DNA of 64,000 nt, taken from assembly GCF_009862785.1 (NCBI RefSeq), contig NZ_WWHU01000001.1, positions 3,844,001 to 3,908,000 on the forward strand. The letters are read 5' to 3'. The position numbers were made by a program, and so were the translations under genes. Every line of letters begins with the position of its first letter. The stretch's first letter is position 1. The notes under the pieces were generated by a model. That model saw nothing but the letters and a program-made list of their open reading frames with translations. It had not been told where the DNA came from and did no database searches. Below, piece after piece: positions 8,934 to 17,386 of this stretch. The DNA comes from Gordonia sp. SID5947. Lineage in GTDB: Bacteria; Actinomycetota; Actinomycetes; Mycobacteriales; Mycobacteriaceae.

Positions 8934-9683
8934 ATGAACGAGTTTGAGGGCAAGGTCGCTGTGGTGACCGGAGCCGGCCGGGGGATCGGTGCGGCAACGG
9001 CCCGGAAGCTGGCCGGAATGGGCGCAGCGGTGGCGGTGGTCGATCTTGCCGGATCTGCGGTGGCAGAGGACATCTCACGGAACGGTGGCAAAGCGACTTT
9101 TGTGGCCTGCGACGTCACGGACCCGTCGGCAGTCGAGTCCATGGTCGAAACGGTCGTGGGTGAGCTGGGTTCGGTGGACATCTTGGTGAACAACGCCGGG
9201 ATCATTCGCGACGACCTGCTCTTCAAGATGTCGGTGAACGACTGGGATGCGGTGATGAACACGCACCTTCGCGGGAATTTCCTGTGCAGCAAGGCGGTCC
9301 AGAGCCACATGGTGGAGCGCAAGTGGGGGCGGATCATCAACCTCAGCAGCACCTCCGCGAAAGGCAGTCGCGGCCAAGCCAATTACGCCGCTGCGAAGGC
9401 AGGCATCCAGGGCTTCACGAGGACGCTCGCGATCGAACTCGGCCGCTATGGCATCACTGCGAACGCCGTTGCACCGGGCTTCATCGAGACGGAGATGACC
9501 CGCTCGGTGGCAGAACGGACGGGGGTCGACTTCGACGACATGAAGGCGGCCGCCGAGAAGGAGATCGCCGTTCGTCGCGTGGGTCGACCGGAGGACATCG
9601 CAAACGTGGTCGCCTTCCTGGCCGGCGACGACGCGTCGTATGTCACCGGGCAGGTCATTTACGTGAGCGGCTCGCCCGACTGA
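8934..9683 (+). CDS. SDR-family 3-oxoacyl reductase / 3-hydroxyacyl-CoA dehydrogenase (FabG-like)
   Basis: 249-aa classical short-chain dehydrogenase. It has the TGAGRGIG nucleotide-binding motif (about 12), NNAG (about 87), and the catalytic Ser-Tyr-Lys in INLSSTSAKGSRGQANYAAAKAG, ending in the usual cofactor-proximal VTGQVIYVSGS. In this operon it most likely interconverts a 3-hydroxyacyl and 3-oxoacyl-CoA before thiolysis. GAGGAG precedes the ATG by about 12 nt. The palindromic operator upstream suggests TetR control. Confidence 0.88.
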   Translation: MNEFEGKVAVVTGAGRGIGAATARKLAGMGAAVAVVDLAGSAVAEDISRNGGKATFVACDVTDPSAVESMVETVVGELGSVDILVNNAGIIRDDLLFKMSVNDWDAVMNTHLRGNFLCSKAVQSHMVERKWGRIINLSSTSAKGSRGQANYAAAKAGIQGFTRTLAIELGRYGITANAVAPGFIETEMTRSVAERTGVDFDDMKAAAEKEIAVRRVGRPEDIANVVAFLAGDDASYVTGQVIYVSGSPD

Positions 9684-9732
9684 GCGTCGCGGCCGCCACA
9701 CACACAGACATCATTTCTCGAAAGGAATTGAC

Positions 9733-10905
9733 ATGGTTGACTTCTCGTTGAGCTACGAGGAGAAGCAGGTTCGTGACACGATCCGCAGCTTCATCGAAAA
9801 AGAGGTAATGCCGCTGGAGCAGGATGTCCTGCGCAACGAGCGCGCAGGCCGGCCCGGCCTCGAGGACGGAGCCATCCGGGAACTGCAGCTCAAGGCGAAG
9901 AAGGCCGGCTACTGGGGCATCAACACCCCGGAAGAGTACGGCGGCATCAATCTCGGCCCGGTGATGTCGGCCATCATCGCGATGGAGGTCGGTCGCACCT
10001 TCGTGCCCTTCGGCTTCGGCGGCGAGGCCGACAACATTCTGTATGCCTGCAACGAGAAGCAGAAGCAGGAGTACCTACTCCCGACGATCGAGGGTGAACG
10101 GCGCTCCTGCTTCGCGATCACCGAGCCCGGCGCGGGCTCGGATGCGCGCAACATCAGGACCCGTGCCATCCGTGACGGATCGGACTGGATCATCCGCGGC
10201 GAGAAGATCTTCATCACCAACGGCAACGAGGCCGACTTCGTGATGGTCTTCGCCGTCACCAATCCCGACGCGTCCGCCGGTGAAGGCGTGACCTGCTTCC
10301 TCGTGGACCGCGACATGGGCTGGAAGTCCGAACCCATCTCCACCATGGGTGAGTGGGGTCCGGCATCGCTGGTGTTCGAGGACGTGCGGGTCCCCGAGAC
10401 GAATATTCTCGGAGAGGTCGATCGAGGATTCGAGCTGGCCATGCAGTGGATCGGCGCCGGCCGCTACCTTATCCCGGCCGGGGCGGTCGGTGCCGCGGAG
10501 CGTCTGCTGTCGATGGCCATCGAGCAGTCCAAGAACCGTGTCTCCATGGGCCGTCCGATCGCCGACTACCAGGCGATCCAGTGGCAGATCGCGGACTCCT
10601 ACGTGCAGATCGAATCGGCAAAGTGGCTCACGCTGCTGTCGGCATGGCAGTTGGAGAACGGCATCGACAGCCGCCACAGTGCCTCGGTCGCGAAGCTGAC
10701 CGGCGCGATCATGGCCAACGAGGTCGTCGACCGGGTGCTGCAGATCCACGGCGGTATGGGTTACACCAAGGAACTGCCGATCGAGCGCTGGTACCGCGAG
10801 TTGCGTTTGCTGCGTATCTACGAAGGCACCGACGAGATCCAGCGTCGTACGATCGCCCGCAACCTTCTTCGTGGCTACGCGAAGCTCGGCGAAGTCGGTA
10901 GCTGA
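9733..10905 (+). CDS. Acyl-CoA dehydrogenase
   Basis: 390-aa FAD-dependent acyl-CoA dehydrogenase of the common tetrameric type. It shows CFAITEPGAGSDARN (FAD region, about 133), IHGGMGYTKELPIERWYRELRL and the terminal IYEGTDEIQRRTIARNLL with the catalytic-glutamate region. It introduces the alpha-beta double bond in an acyl-CoA. It is separated by 2 nt from the ligase gene that should supply its acyl-CoA substrate. Confidence 0.93.
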   Translation: MVDFSLSYEEKQVRDTIRSFIEKEVMPLEQDVLRNERAGRPGLEDGAIRELQLKAKKAGYWGINTPEEYGGINLGPVMSAIIAMEVGRTFVPFGFGGEADNILYACNEKQKQEYLLPTIEGERRSCFAITEPGAGSDARNIRTRAIRDGSDWIIRGEKIFITNGNEADFVMVFAVTNPDASAGEGVTCFLVDRDMGWKSEPISTMGEWGPASLVFEDVRVPETNILGEVDRGFELAMQWIGAGRYLIPAGAVGAAERLLSMAIEQSKNRVSMGRPIADYQAIQWQIADSYVQIESAKWLTLLSAWQLENGIDSRHSASVAKLTGAIMANEVVDRVLQIHGGMGYTKELPIERWYRELRLLRIYEGTDEIQRRTIARNLLRGYAKLGEVGS

Positions 10906-10907
10906 TC

Positions 10908-13064
10908 ATGACGACTGTTGCCGCGTCCCAGCGCAACCGTGTCGAGCCGGACCGAGTGCACTCGCTGTTCCACCCGCGCTCGATCGCGCTCATCGGCGCC
11001 ACCGACAAGTCCGAGTGGTCTGCCGTGACGTTCTCCAACCTGGTGAGCCGCGGGTTCGACGGAGACGTCCACCTGGTGAACCCACGAGGGAACGTGGTCC
11101 ACGGCCGTCAGTCGTTCGCGTCCATCGCGGATCTGCCGGACGGAGTTGACCTGGCATACATCATGGTGTCGGTCGCGAATGTGCTCCCGGTGCTGCGCGA
11201 CCTGGCGTTGCGCGACATCCGTAACGCCGTGATCCTGACCGCAGGCTTCGGCGAAGCCGGCGAGGAGGGACGCAAGCTCGAACGTGAGGTGCACGACTTC
11301 GCGACCGAGAGCGGAATGCTCATCCTGGGGCCGAACGGCAACGGGTACGTGAACGCGAGTGACAACATCACCCCGTTCGGTCTCGGCATCCCTGCGACGC
11401 TCGAAGCCGGGTCCGTGGGCGTCGTCCTCCAGAGCGGCGGCCTCGCCAGTGCGGTGCTCAAACACATGCACTCGCGAGCCGTGGGCATCAGCGTCCTGGT
11501 TTCCATGGGCAACGAACTGATGATGTCACTCAGTGATGTGGTCAGGTATCTCGTCGCCGATCCGGATACCAAGGTGATAGCGCTGTTCGTCGAGTCGATT
11601 CGCGATCCGGAGGAGTTCCTGCGCGCGCTGCAGCTTGCCTTCGAGGCCGGCAAGCCGGTCGTCGCGCTGAAGGTCGGCAGCAGTCAGGCGAGTGCACGTG
11701 TCGCCATGGCGCACACCGGTTCACTGGTAGGCGATGACGCAGTGGTCGACGCGGTCTTCCGGGCCAACGGCGTCATTCGTGTCCGCGCACTGGAGGACCT
11801 CGTCACGACGTCAGACCTTCTCGCGCGGTGCGGTGGGCTCGCCGGTAAGCGGATCGGAGTGGTGACGGCTTCGGGCGGCGCATGTGGGATCATCGCCGAC
11901 CGTGCCGAAGCCGAGGGGCTCGAGCTACCCGAGTTCACCGAAGAGACCCTTCGGCAGCTCGAACCGATGCTTCCCGATTTCGCGTCGGCGCAGAACCCCG
12001 TGGACGTGACCGGATACATCATGGTCCGTCCAGATCTGCTGGCGCATGCGGTGAAAGCGGTCCAGGCCGATCCAGCCATCGATCTGACGGTGCTGCTCTA
12101 CGACCTGCCGGGGCAGGCCCCTCCGCCGGAGTACGAGGATGCGTGGATCGGGCAGTACCGGATGATGGCAGAGGTCATCAAGTCTTCGCCGAAGCCCGTG
12201 CTCACCCTGACCGAGACACTCAACGACATCACCGAGTACGGCCGTGAGGTCGCGAGATCGACCGGTTTCCCACCGGTGTTCGGCGGGATCGAACACACCC
12301 TCACGGCGTTGGGCCACGCGGTGCGATGGTCAGAACGCCGGCGAGCTGCGACGAGCAGCCGGACGGACGAGCTCCCCGTCTACGGAGAGCTCGCGGCGCT
12401 CGCTCCCGACGAGTCGGTCTGGACCGAACACCGCGCCTCGGAGTTCCTTGCCGCGCAGGGAGTTCCGATGTCCCCCAGCGTTCTCGCGACTTTGGAGGAC
12501 GAGGCGGTGCAGGCTGCCGAGGGCTTCGGCTATCCGGTCGTGATCAAGATGGCGGCCGACGTCGAGCACAAGAGCGACATCGGCGGAGTCCGGCTGGGCG
12601 TGGCGGATGCCGAAGCGGTGCGCCAGACATTCCGCGAGATGGTCGATGCGGGGAATGCTGCGAAGGTGAACATGGACGGGGTCCTCGTCCAGCCCCAGGT
12701 GTCCGGCGGGGTGGAACTGCTCATCGGGACCGTCCGTGACCCGATGTGGGGCCCGGTGCTCGCGGTCGGCCTCGGTGGTGTGTGGGTGGAGGTCCTCCGG
12801 GACACATCCCTGATACGCCTGCCCGCCACGCCGGATCAGGTGGGGGACGCCCTGCGGTCGCTGCGGGGTTTCCGGCTCCTCGAAGGCCTTCGTGGAACCA
12901 CGAAGGCAGATCTGGACACGCTGGCTCGCGTGATCGCCGATATAGCTTCTGTTGCTTATCGATTGGGGGACAGGTTGGAGTCGCTCGAGATCAATCCTCT
13001 GGTCGTGAACGGAAGTGAGGTGCTCGCCCTGGATGCATTGATCCAGTGGCGATCCGACAACTGA
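10908..13064 (+). CDS. NDP-forming acyl-CoA synthetase (fused alpha/beta subunits)
   Basis: 718-aa ligase of the acetyl-CoA synthetase (ADP-forming) type, joining an organic acid to CoA. Domains in order are a CoA-binding Rossmann domain (about 15-140), succinyl-CoA-ligase flavodoxin-like domains (about 150-470) with the phospho-histidine motif MAHTGSLVGDD (His about 267), and a C-terminal ATP-grasp domain (about 500-715; GYPVVIKMAADVEHKSDIGG). This architecture is often found with substrates other than plain fatty acids. It ends the operon and is followed by a strong terminator. Confidence 0.92.
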   Translation: MTTVAASQRNRVEPDRVHSLFHPRSIALIGATDKSEWSAVTFSNLVSRGFDGDVHLVNPRGNVVHGRQSFASIADLPDGVDLAYIMVSVANVLPVLRDLALRDIRNAVILTAGFGEAGEEGRKLEREVHDFATESGMLILGPNGNGYVNASDNITPFGLGIPATLEAGSVGVVLQSGGLASAVLKHMHSRAVGISVLVSMGNELMMSLSDVVRYLVADPDTKVIALFVESIRDPEEFLRALQLAFEAGKPVVALKVGSSQASARVAMAHTGSLVGDDAVVDAVFRANGVIRVRALEDLVTTSDLLARCGGLAGKRIGVVTASGGACGIIADRAEAEGLELPEFTEETLRQLEPMLPDFASAQNPVDVTGYIMVRPDLLAHAVKAVQADPAIDLTVLLYDLPGQAPPPEYEDAWIGQYRMMAEVIKSSPKPVLTLTETLNDITEYGREVARSTGFPPVFGGIEHTLTALGHAVRWSERRRAATSSRTDELPVYGELAALAPDESVWTEHRASEFLAAQGVPMSPSVLATLEDEAVQAAEGFGYPVVIKMAADVEHKSDIGGVRLGVADAEAVRQTFREMVDAGNAAKVNMDGVLVQPQVSGGVELLIGTVRDPMWGPVLAVGLGGVWVEVLRDTSLIRLPATPDQVGDALRSLRGFRLLEGLRGTTKADLDTLARVIADIASVAYRLGDRLESLEINPLVVNGSEVLALDALIQWRSDN

Positions 13065-13145
13065 ATCTCGACTCGCCCGGATGACACCGTTTCCTCTCGC
13101 AGGAGTCCGGGCACACCGGCCGGTATCGGGGGACCCGGCTGAACG

Positions 13146-13193
13146 CAACACACCACCGTCGGTGCGACCGACGGTGGTGTGTTGTGCCGTTTT
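13146..13193 (+). terminator. Rho-independent terminator
   Basis: A perfect 18-bp inverted repeat (13146-13163 and 13167-13184) with a GCG loop, followed by TTTT at 13190-13193, 81 nt after the ligase stop. It separates the catabolic run from the porin genes. Confidence 0.85.
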
Positions 13194-13258
13194 CCGGGGA
13201 GGCCACGAAACATGTTGATCGACAACAAGTTTAAGGTCGAGACGTGACAAATCGCCTC

Positions 13259-13288
13259 TTGACTGTGCGGGGTGATCCACCTCATACT
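13259..13288 (+). promoter_or_regulatory. Putative sigma-A promoter of the porin genes
   Basis: TTGACT (13259-13264) and CATACT (13283-13288) are separated by 18 bp, giving a leader of roughly 170 nt before the porin start at 13465. A partial Crp-type half-palindrome, GTGA-N6-TCAT (13272-13285), overlaps the -10 element; it is too weak to call on its own. Apart from this promoter and the terminator I see nothing else in 13065-13464. Confidence 0.4.
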
Positions 13289-13464
13289 GGGCTGGCGTCG
13301 GCGCCATGATCCGCCCCGGTCCGGGTGCCGACATCCAGTGTTCGCTCCACGTCGCCGTCGTCGTCGCTCTCGCGGGGTGGCGTGCAACGTTTTCAGTGGG
13401 CCCACGTCCGGACGATGGATCGTTCCGGACATCGAGCGGGACCCACCCCGATGAAAGGGATCAG

Positions 13465-14097
13465 ATGAAGCAGTCCACCCTCCGTGCCGTGCGCAGGCGG
13501 CTCGGCGTGAGCGCGCTGGCAGTGGCAACCGTTGCCGGCCTTGCGATGTCGGCCGACGCATCCGCCTCTGCAGCGTCATTGCCGAACGGCTACAAGAAGA
13601 CCGTCGGTATCGATGGGCAGGTTGTGCAGGTCTGGCGCACCGGCGAATCCGCTAGTCCGGCAATGTCGATGGCGGCCAACGGTGCTGGTCGTTCGGCGGT
13701 GGTCAGTGGAACGTTCAGCACCCAGGTGAGCAAAGGTTCGGGCAATCTGTCGGTCGGCTACCTCGTCGGTTGCCAGGTGGACATCACCGGGTTCTCCGGT
13801 GGACTGTCCGGCAGCATCGCTCCGGCCGGCCCGACGGTCAGTGGGTCGCTGACCGTGCCGCTGAATCCCGGTCAGGTCAAGTATGTTCCGCTGTTCGACA
13901 AAGACTTCTACCTCGGCGCCAGCGTCCAGTGGGACCGACAGGAGATCGATGTCCAGCAGTGCGGTGGGTATGCGTCGGCACGCTCGGTTGCCGTGGTGTT
14001 CGCCGCCGAGGACCTCGACACCGCCAACGGTACTGCCAGCGGCAAGAGTGGCCTGGTCCAGTCCTACCTCTACGGCAAGCCTTTCAGTCTCAACTGA
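13465..14097 (+). CDS. MspA-family mycolate-membrane porin 1
   Basis: 210-aa secreted protein. A twin-charged start and a hydrophobic stretch (VSALAVATVAGLAMSADA) form a signal peptide, leaving a mature chain with beta-strand character. MspA-family landmarks are LPNGYKKTVGIDGQ near the mature N-terminus, VGYLVGCQVDI in the middle and the C-terminal GKPFSLN. MspA-type porins form oligomeric water channels through the outer mycolate layer of Mycobacteriales. The ATG at 13465 is preceded by GAAAGGGA. A second porin follows 66 bp downstream in the same direction, so the pair is probably cotranscribed. Confidence 0.9.
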   Translation: MKQSTLRAVRRRLGVSALAVATVAGLAMSADASASAASLPNGYKKTVGIDGQVVQVWRTGESASPAMSMAANGAGRSAVVSGTFSTQVSKGSGNLSVGYLVGCQVDITGFSGGLSGSIAPAGPTVSGSLTVPLNPGQVKYVPLFDKDFYLGASVQWDRQEIDVQQCGGYASARSVAVVFAAEDLDTANGTASGKSGLVQSYLYGKPFSLN

Positions 14098-14163
14098 CGT
14101 ACTCGGCGTTCCCCTGAACTTCACGGCCTGCCGGCCGGATCACACATCTTGCAAAGGACAACA

Positions 14164-14832
14164 ATGAACAAGAACATCAAGCGGGCGGCGGTGGCAATCG
14201 CGGTCGGCGTCACGGCGATGGGAACCCAGGTGATGGTGTCGCCGTCTGCCGAGGCGATGCGGCTGCCCGGTGGATTTGCCCAGAAGACTTTTGTGGACGG
14301 CTCTCATGTCAAGGTCCACCTGTACGACGAGTCCGCCACCATCCAACGTCCGGTCACCAATGTGCCCACGAGCCGCGAGGTCTGGGTCTCCGGAAAGATC
14401 AAGGTGTCGACCAGTGGGCCGGCCAAGGGAGCCTCGGTGAAGGGCGGCTACGTCGTCGGGTGTCAGGTCTTCTTCGGCGCGGGGGCCGAGGGCGGCGTCG
14501 GCGCGGGGCCTTACACGGATGAGACCGGGGCAACGCAGCAGCTGCAGCCCGATGGGTCGGCGGGCGGCGGGTTCCAGCTTGCGCCCGGTGAGGCGTTCTA
14601 CGCCCCGATCGTCGACACCACGTCCGGCACGAACACGGCGTATGACAAGTACCGCATCAACGATTTCACCTTCAGTGGCAGGACCGGCGGTGTCGCGTAC
14701 AGCCAGCAGACATTCAACGTCGACGGGTGTGCCGGATACGCGCAGGCCCGCGCCAGGATGACCGTTCAGGTCGATACCGACACGGTCAAGGGTCAGGTGA
14801 CCATCTGGGGTAAGCCGTTCTCTCTCGGTTGA
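14164..14832 (+). CDS. MspA-family mycolate-membrane porin 2
   Basis: 222-aa paralogue of the preceding porin with its own signal peptide (KRAAVAIAVGVTAMGTQVMV). Shared positions are LPGGFAQKTFVDGSHVKV, GGYVVGCQVFFGAG and the terminal GKPFSLG. The central Gly-rich stretch (about 100-140) is longer than in porin 1, which may alter the pore loop. The ATG at 14164 (AAAGGA 5 nt upstream) is preferred over a TTG five codons earlier. A hairpin follows the stop. Confidence 0.9.
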   Translation: MNKNIKRAAVAIAVGVTAMGTQVMVSPSAEAMRLPGGFAQKTFVDGSHVKVHLYDESATIQRPVTNVPTSREVWVSGKIKVSTSGPAKGASVKGGYVVGCQVFFGAGAEGGVGAGPYTDETGATQQLQPDGSAGGGFQLAPGEAFYAPIVDTTSGTNTAYDKYRINDFTFSGRTGGVAYSQQTFNVDGCAGYAQARARMTVQVDTDTVKGQVTIWGKPFSLG

Positions 14833-14851
14833 TCTGACTGCTCCACCGGAC

Positions 14852-14894
14852 AGAGGTCCGCGGTCGCTGTGCAAGCCGGCGGCCGTGGACCTCT
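14852..14894. terminator. Hairpin terminator between convergent genes
   Basis: 15-bp stem with two wobble or mismatch positions (14852-14866 with 14880-14894) in the 64-bp gap between the second porin and the convergent monooxygenase. Confidence 0.6.
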
Positions 14895-14896
14895 TG

Positions 14897-16045
14897 TCAG
14901 GCAGCCGCAGGCGCCACGCCCGTCGTCAGCGACCGGTGCCGCCACGCATCCACGGCGGCGGGGATCGCATGCGCCGTGGCCTTGAGAAATGAAGCGACTG
15001 ACGATATCCGATGTCGGAGGTTGTGTGGTGTAGTTCCTTCGACGAGTGCCGCGGTAGTGAACTGGGCCAGTTTCACAAACGGCTTCATCTCGCGCTCGTA
15101 CCGGTGCAGTCCACGGCCGAGGTCTGCGGATCGGGTCAGTTGTGTCGTGAGCAACTGGGCGCCCAGCAATCCGGCATGGGCACCTAGTCCGGACAAGGGA
15201 TCGACACAATGCGCGGCATCCCCGACGAGTACCACCCGACCGTTGTGCCAACGCGGCGCGCGCACCTGGGCGAAGCGCGTGAGGCGAATCGTCTCGGCGT
15301 CCGCCTCGACCGCAGCGTCGGCGAGATGTGCGAAGTCTGGTCCGTGTTGTCGCAGCAGGGCCACCGCACCATGACGTAGGACCTCCACGTCAGGCCGACT
15401 GCTTCCGGTGAACGTGGAGGCCACCACCAGTGAGCGGTCGGCGTTTGGGTACGGAAAAACTTGAGCGACATACTCGTTGCCCGTCAAGACCGCGGCATCG
15501 CCGTGGTCGCTGAGGCCCGGGACATCGATCCAGACGTTGGTTCTCCCGTTCTCGTACACCAGCCGATCGTCCGGGCCCAGGATCTGGCGTCGGACCGTTG
15601 ATCGCAGTCCGTCAGCGCCGACCAGCAGGTCGAAGTCCTCGTTGCCTCCGTCGCGGAACCGGGCTGTCACGTGGTCGGCATCCTGCTCGATCCCGACGAG
15701 CTCGCGACCGAGCTGTAGGGGCACACGTTCCGCGGTGTGTCGGAGAACAGCGCCGACGAGGTCGCTTCTCCGGGCCAATCTGAAACCAGGGGTGCGTAGT
15801 TCGAATCTCGGTTGGCGGGGACCTCGGACCGACACCTGCGGCGCCGGTACGCTCATGCTGTCGACCATCGCCCCGGCCCCCATCTCGGTGAGGAGCGACT
15901 GCGCAGTACGGTCGAGTTGGATCAGGTAGCCACCGCTGGGTATGGCCGGTGCTCCGTCGACGAGAACCACCTCGTGGCCCATGTCATTGAGCCAGTATGC
16001 AGATGCGCTGCCTGCGATTCCGCCGCCGACCACCAATATTTTCAT
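14897..16045 (-). CDS. FAD-dependent aromatic-hydroxylase-type monooxygenase
   Basis: 382-aa group A flavoprotein monooxygenase. The N-terminal FAD dinucleotide fold (VVGGGIAGSASAYWL), the DLLVGADGLRSTVR segment contacting both FAD and NADPH, and VVLVGDAAHCVDPLSGLGAHAG (FAD ribityl binding) are in the expected order. The ATG at 16045 opens directly on MKILVVGGG; a longer frame to 16150 would run through the operator. It is divergent from a TetR gene with a perfect dyad in between, so it is probably the repressor's target. Substrate unknown (TetX-like and phenolic hydroxylases share this fold). Confidence 0.88.
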   Translation of the reverse strand: MKILVVGGGIAGSASAYWLNDMGHEVVLVDGAPAIPSGGYLIQLDRTAQSLLTEMGAGAMVDSMSVPAPQVSVRGPRQPRFELRTPGFRLARRSDLVGAVLRHTAERVPLQLGRELVGIEQDADHVTARFRDGGNEDFDLLVGADGLRSTVRRQILGPDDRLVYENGRTNVWIDVPGLSDHGDAAVLTGNEYVAQVFPYPNADRSLVVASTFTGSSRPDVEVLRHGAVALLRQHGPDFAHLADAAVEADAETIRLTRFAQVRAPRWHNGRVVLVGDAAHCVDPLSGLGAHAGLLGAQLLTTQLTRSADLGRGLHRYEREMKPFVKLAQFTTAALVEGTTPHNLRHRISSVASFLKATAHAIPAAVDAWRHRSLTTGVAPAAA

Positions 16046-16069
16046 CCTGAACCTCTCGACTCGCTTTTG

Positions 16070-16090
16070 AACTATACTAACAGTATAGTT
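16070..16090. promoter_or_regulatory. Perfect dyad operator between monooxygenase and TetR
   Basis: 9-bp arms AACTATACT (16070-16078) and AGTATAGTT (16082-16090) with a 3-bp AAC spacer. It sits 25 bp upstream of the monooxygenase ATG and 78 bp upstream of the TetR start, where a TetR dimer would block both promoters. Confidence 0.75.
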
Positions 16091-16167
16091 ATAGATACGA
16101 TTGGCGCGCCAGAAGATGTGATGCACCCCTCCTGGAGGGGACGAAGCCAACGACGCCCGCAGGGCAT

Positions 16168-16710
16168 GTGAAGAGAGTGAGTCGGATGCGCCCCAGCAAG
16201 CGGGAGATGATCGTCGACCAGGCGCTGCGGGTGATCGGTGAGCAGGGGGTCGGAGCGCTCACCTACGAGATGATCGCCGAGCAGGCAGCTTTGACAAAAG
16301 CCGGCATTGTGTACCATTTTCCGACCAAAGACGAGCTGCTGGCTGCGGTCGTCGACAAGGTGACCCGTGAATGGGACGAGGAAGCCTCTGGATACTTGAC
16401 CGACTCGTTCGAGGAATCGTCGTCTGCCGAACGCGTGACGGCCTATCTGCAGACATTGCTCAGCGGGAAGAGGACATCGTCGGAGCTCGTGCTCGCAGCC
16501 GAGACCATGGCGGGCGAGTCGAGGCATCCGGCGTGGGAACATCTGCGGTCCAGGTGGGTCTCCGACGAGGCGACAACCGTATGGGAGCAGGTGGCGATCC
16601 TGGCCGCAGTCGGCCTGTGGTTCAGCGATGCCACCGAATACCTCACACTGTCGGAATCGACACGCGCCGAGGTCCGTGCCGCGGTTCGGCACCTTCCGCG
16701 CATGTCATGA
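16168..16710 (+). CDS. TetR-family regulator (local repressor of the monooxygenase)
   Basis: 180 aa, short for the family. The helix-turn-helix is GVGALTYEMIAEQAALTKAGIVYHFPTKDELL, followed by a C-terminal ligand domain of the kind seen in small TetR proteins. It is divergent from the FAD monooxygenase with a perfect palindrome in the intergenic region. It is convergent with a second, unrelated TetR gene (40-bp gap). Confidence 0.87.
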   Translation: MKRVSRMRPSKREMIVDQALRVIGEQGVGALTYEMIAEQAALTKAGIVYHFPTKDELLAAVVDKVTREWDEEASGYLTDSFEESSSAERVTAYLQTLLSGKRTSSELVLAAETMAGESRHPAWEHLRSRWVSDEATTVWEQVAILAAVGLWFSDATEYLTLSESTRAEVRAAVRHLPRMS

Positions 16711-16750
16711 TGGACCGGCTGCGGAGGTAGAACAGACCATCGAGACGGTC

Positions 16751-17353
16751 TCAGGGAGTCCGGCCGTAATCGATGAGCGCAGTCAGCGCGGCGGAGAGTT
16801 CGTCGACGGTCATCGGGGGTTCGTAGAACAGGGCGTGCACCGAGGCGCCGTCGATGTATGCAGTGATGGCGCGTGCGGAACGCTCGCCGACGAACGGCGT
16901 GAGCAGCTCGACCAATCCATCAGACCAGCGACGGGCGAGTGGACGAATTGCAGGATCCACCATGGCTGCCGACAACAATGCCATGTCGGCGCGGAGGAGT
17001 CTGGGAGTCGAGAGGTAGTCGTGCAACGCTTCGGCGAAGGCATCGGGCGAGGCGCCGTTGTCGGTCAAGCTCTGCGCGATTGCGGCGAGCGCTTCGTCGA
17101 TGTCGTCGGCCAGGTGACCGAGAGCCGCCTGACGGAGATCATCCAGAGTGGCGAAGTACTGTGTCGTCGACCCGACGGCGACTCCTGCACGTTTCGCCAC
17201 GAGCCGATGAGTCAGACCACCCGAACCTATCTCGGTGATCAGCGTGGCCGCGGCCTCGATGATGTCGCGCCGACGGGCTTCCGGGTCGCGACGTCGACGC
17301 GGACTCTCTCCCGTCACCGTCACCGGATGATTCCCGAGGCCCGACTCGTACAC
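16751..17353 (-). CDS. TetR-family transcriptional regulator
   Basis: About 200 aa. HTH region: RRDIIEAAATLITEIG then GLTHRLVAKRAGVAVGSTTQYFATLDDLR, with a TetR C-terminal domain. The GTG at 17353 has no Shine-Dalgarno; in-frame GTGs at 17323 and 17317 are alternatives, so the start is uncertain. It lies 33 bp downstream of the imine-reductase-like gene on the same strand and probably regulates it. Confidence 0.85.
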   Translation of the reverse strand: MYESGLGNHPVTVTGESPRRRRDPEARRRDIIEAAATLITEIGSGGLTHRLVAKRAGVAVGSTTQYFATLDDLRQAALGHLADDIDEALAAIAQSLTDNGASPDAFAEALHDYLSTPRLLRADMALLSAAMVDPAIRPLARRWSDGLVELLTPFVGERSARAITAYIDGASVHALFYEPPMTVDELSAALTALIDYGRTP

Positions 17354-17360
17354 TGCATGC

Positions 17361-17372
17361 GTACAAATGTAC
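17361..17372. promoter_or_regulatory. Possible operator GTAC-AAAT-GTAC
   Basis: Short AT-centred repeat in the 33-bp gap between the imine-reductase-like gene and the downstream TetR gene. It could be an autoregulatory site of that regulator; the arms are only 4 bp, so this is weak. Confidence 0.3.
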
Positions 17373-17386
17373 TTTCACCGGCTGGC

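Noticed and set aside
13272..13285. GTGA-N6-TCAT over the porin promoter as a Crp/GlxR site
   Set aside because: The outer consensus bases and one inner base are missing; too weak without binding data.
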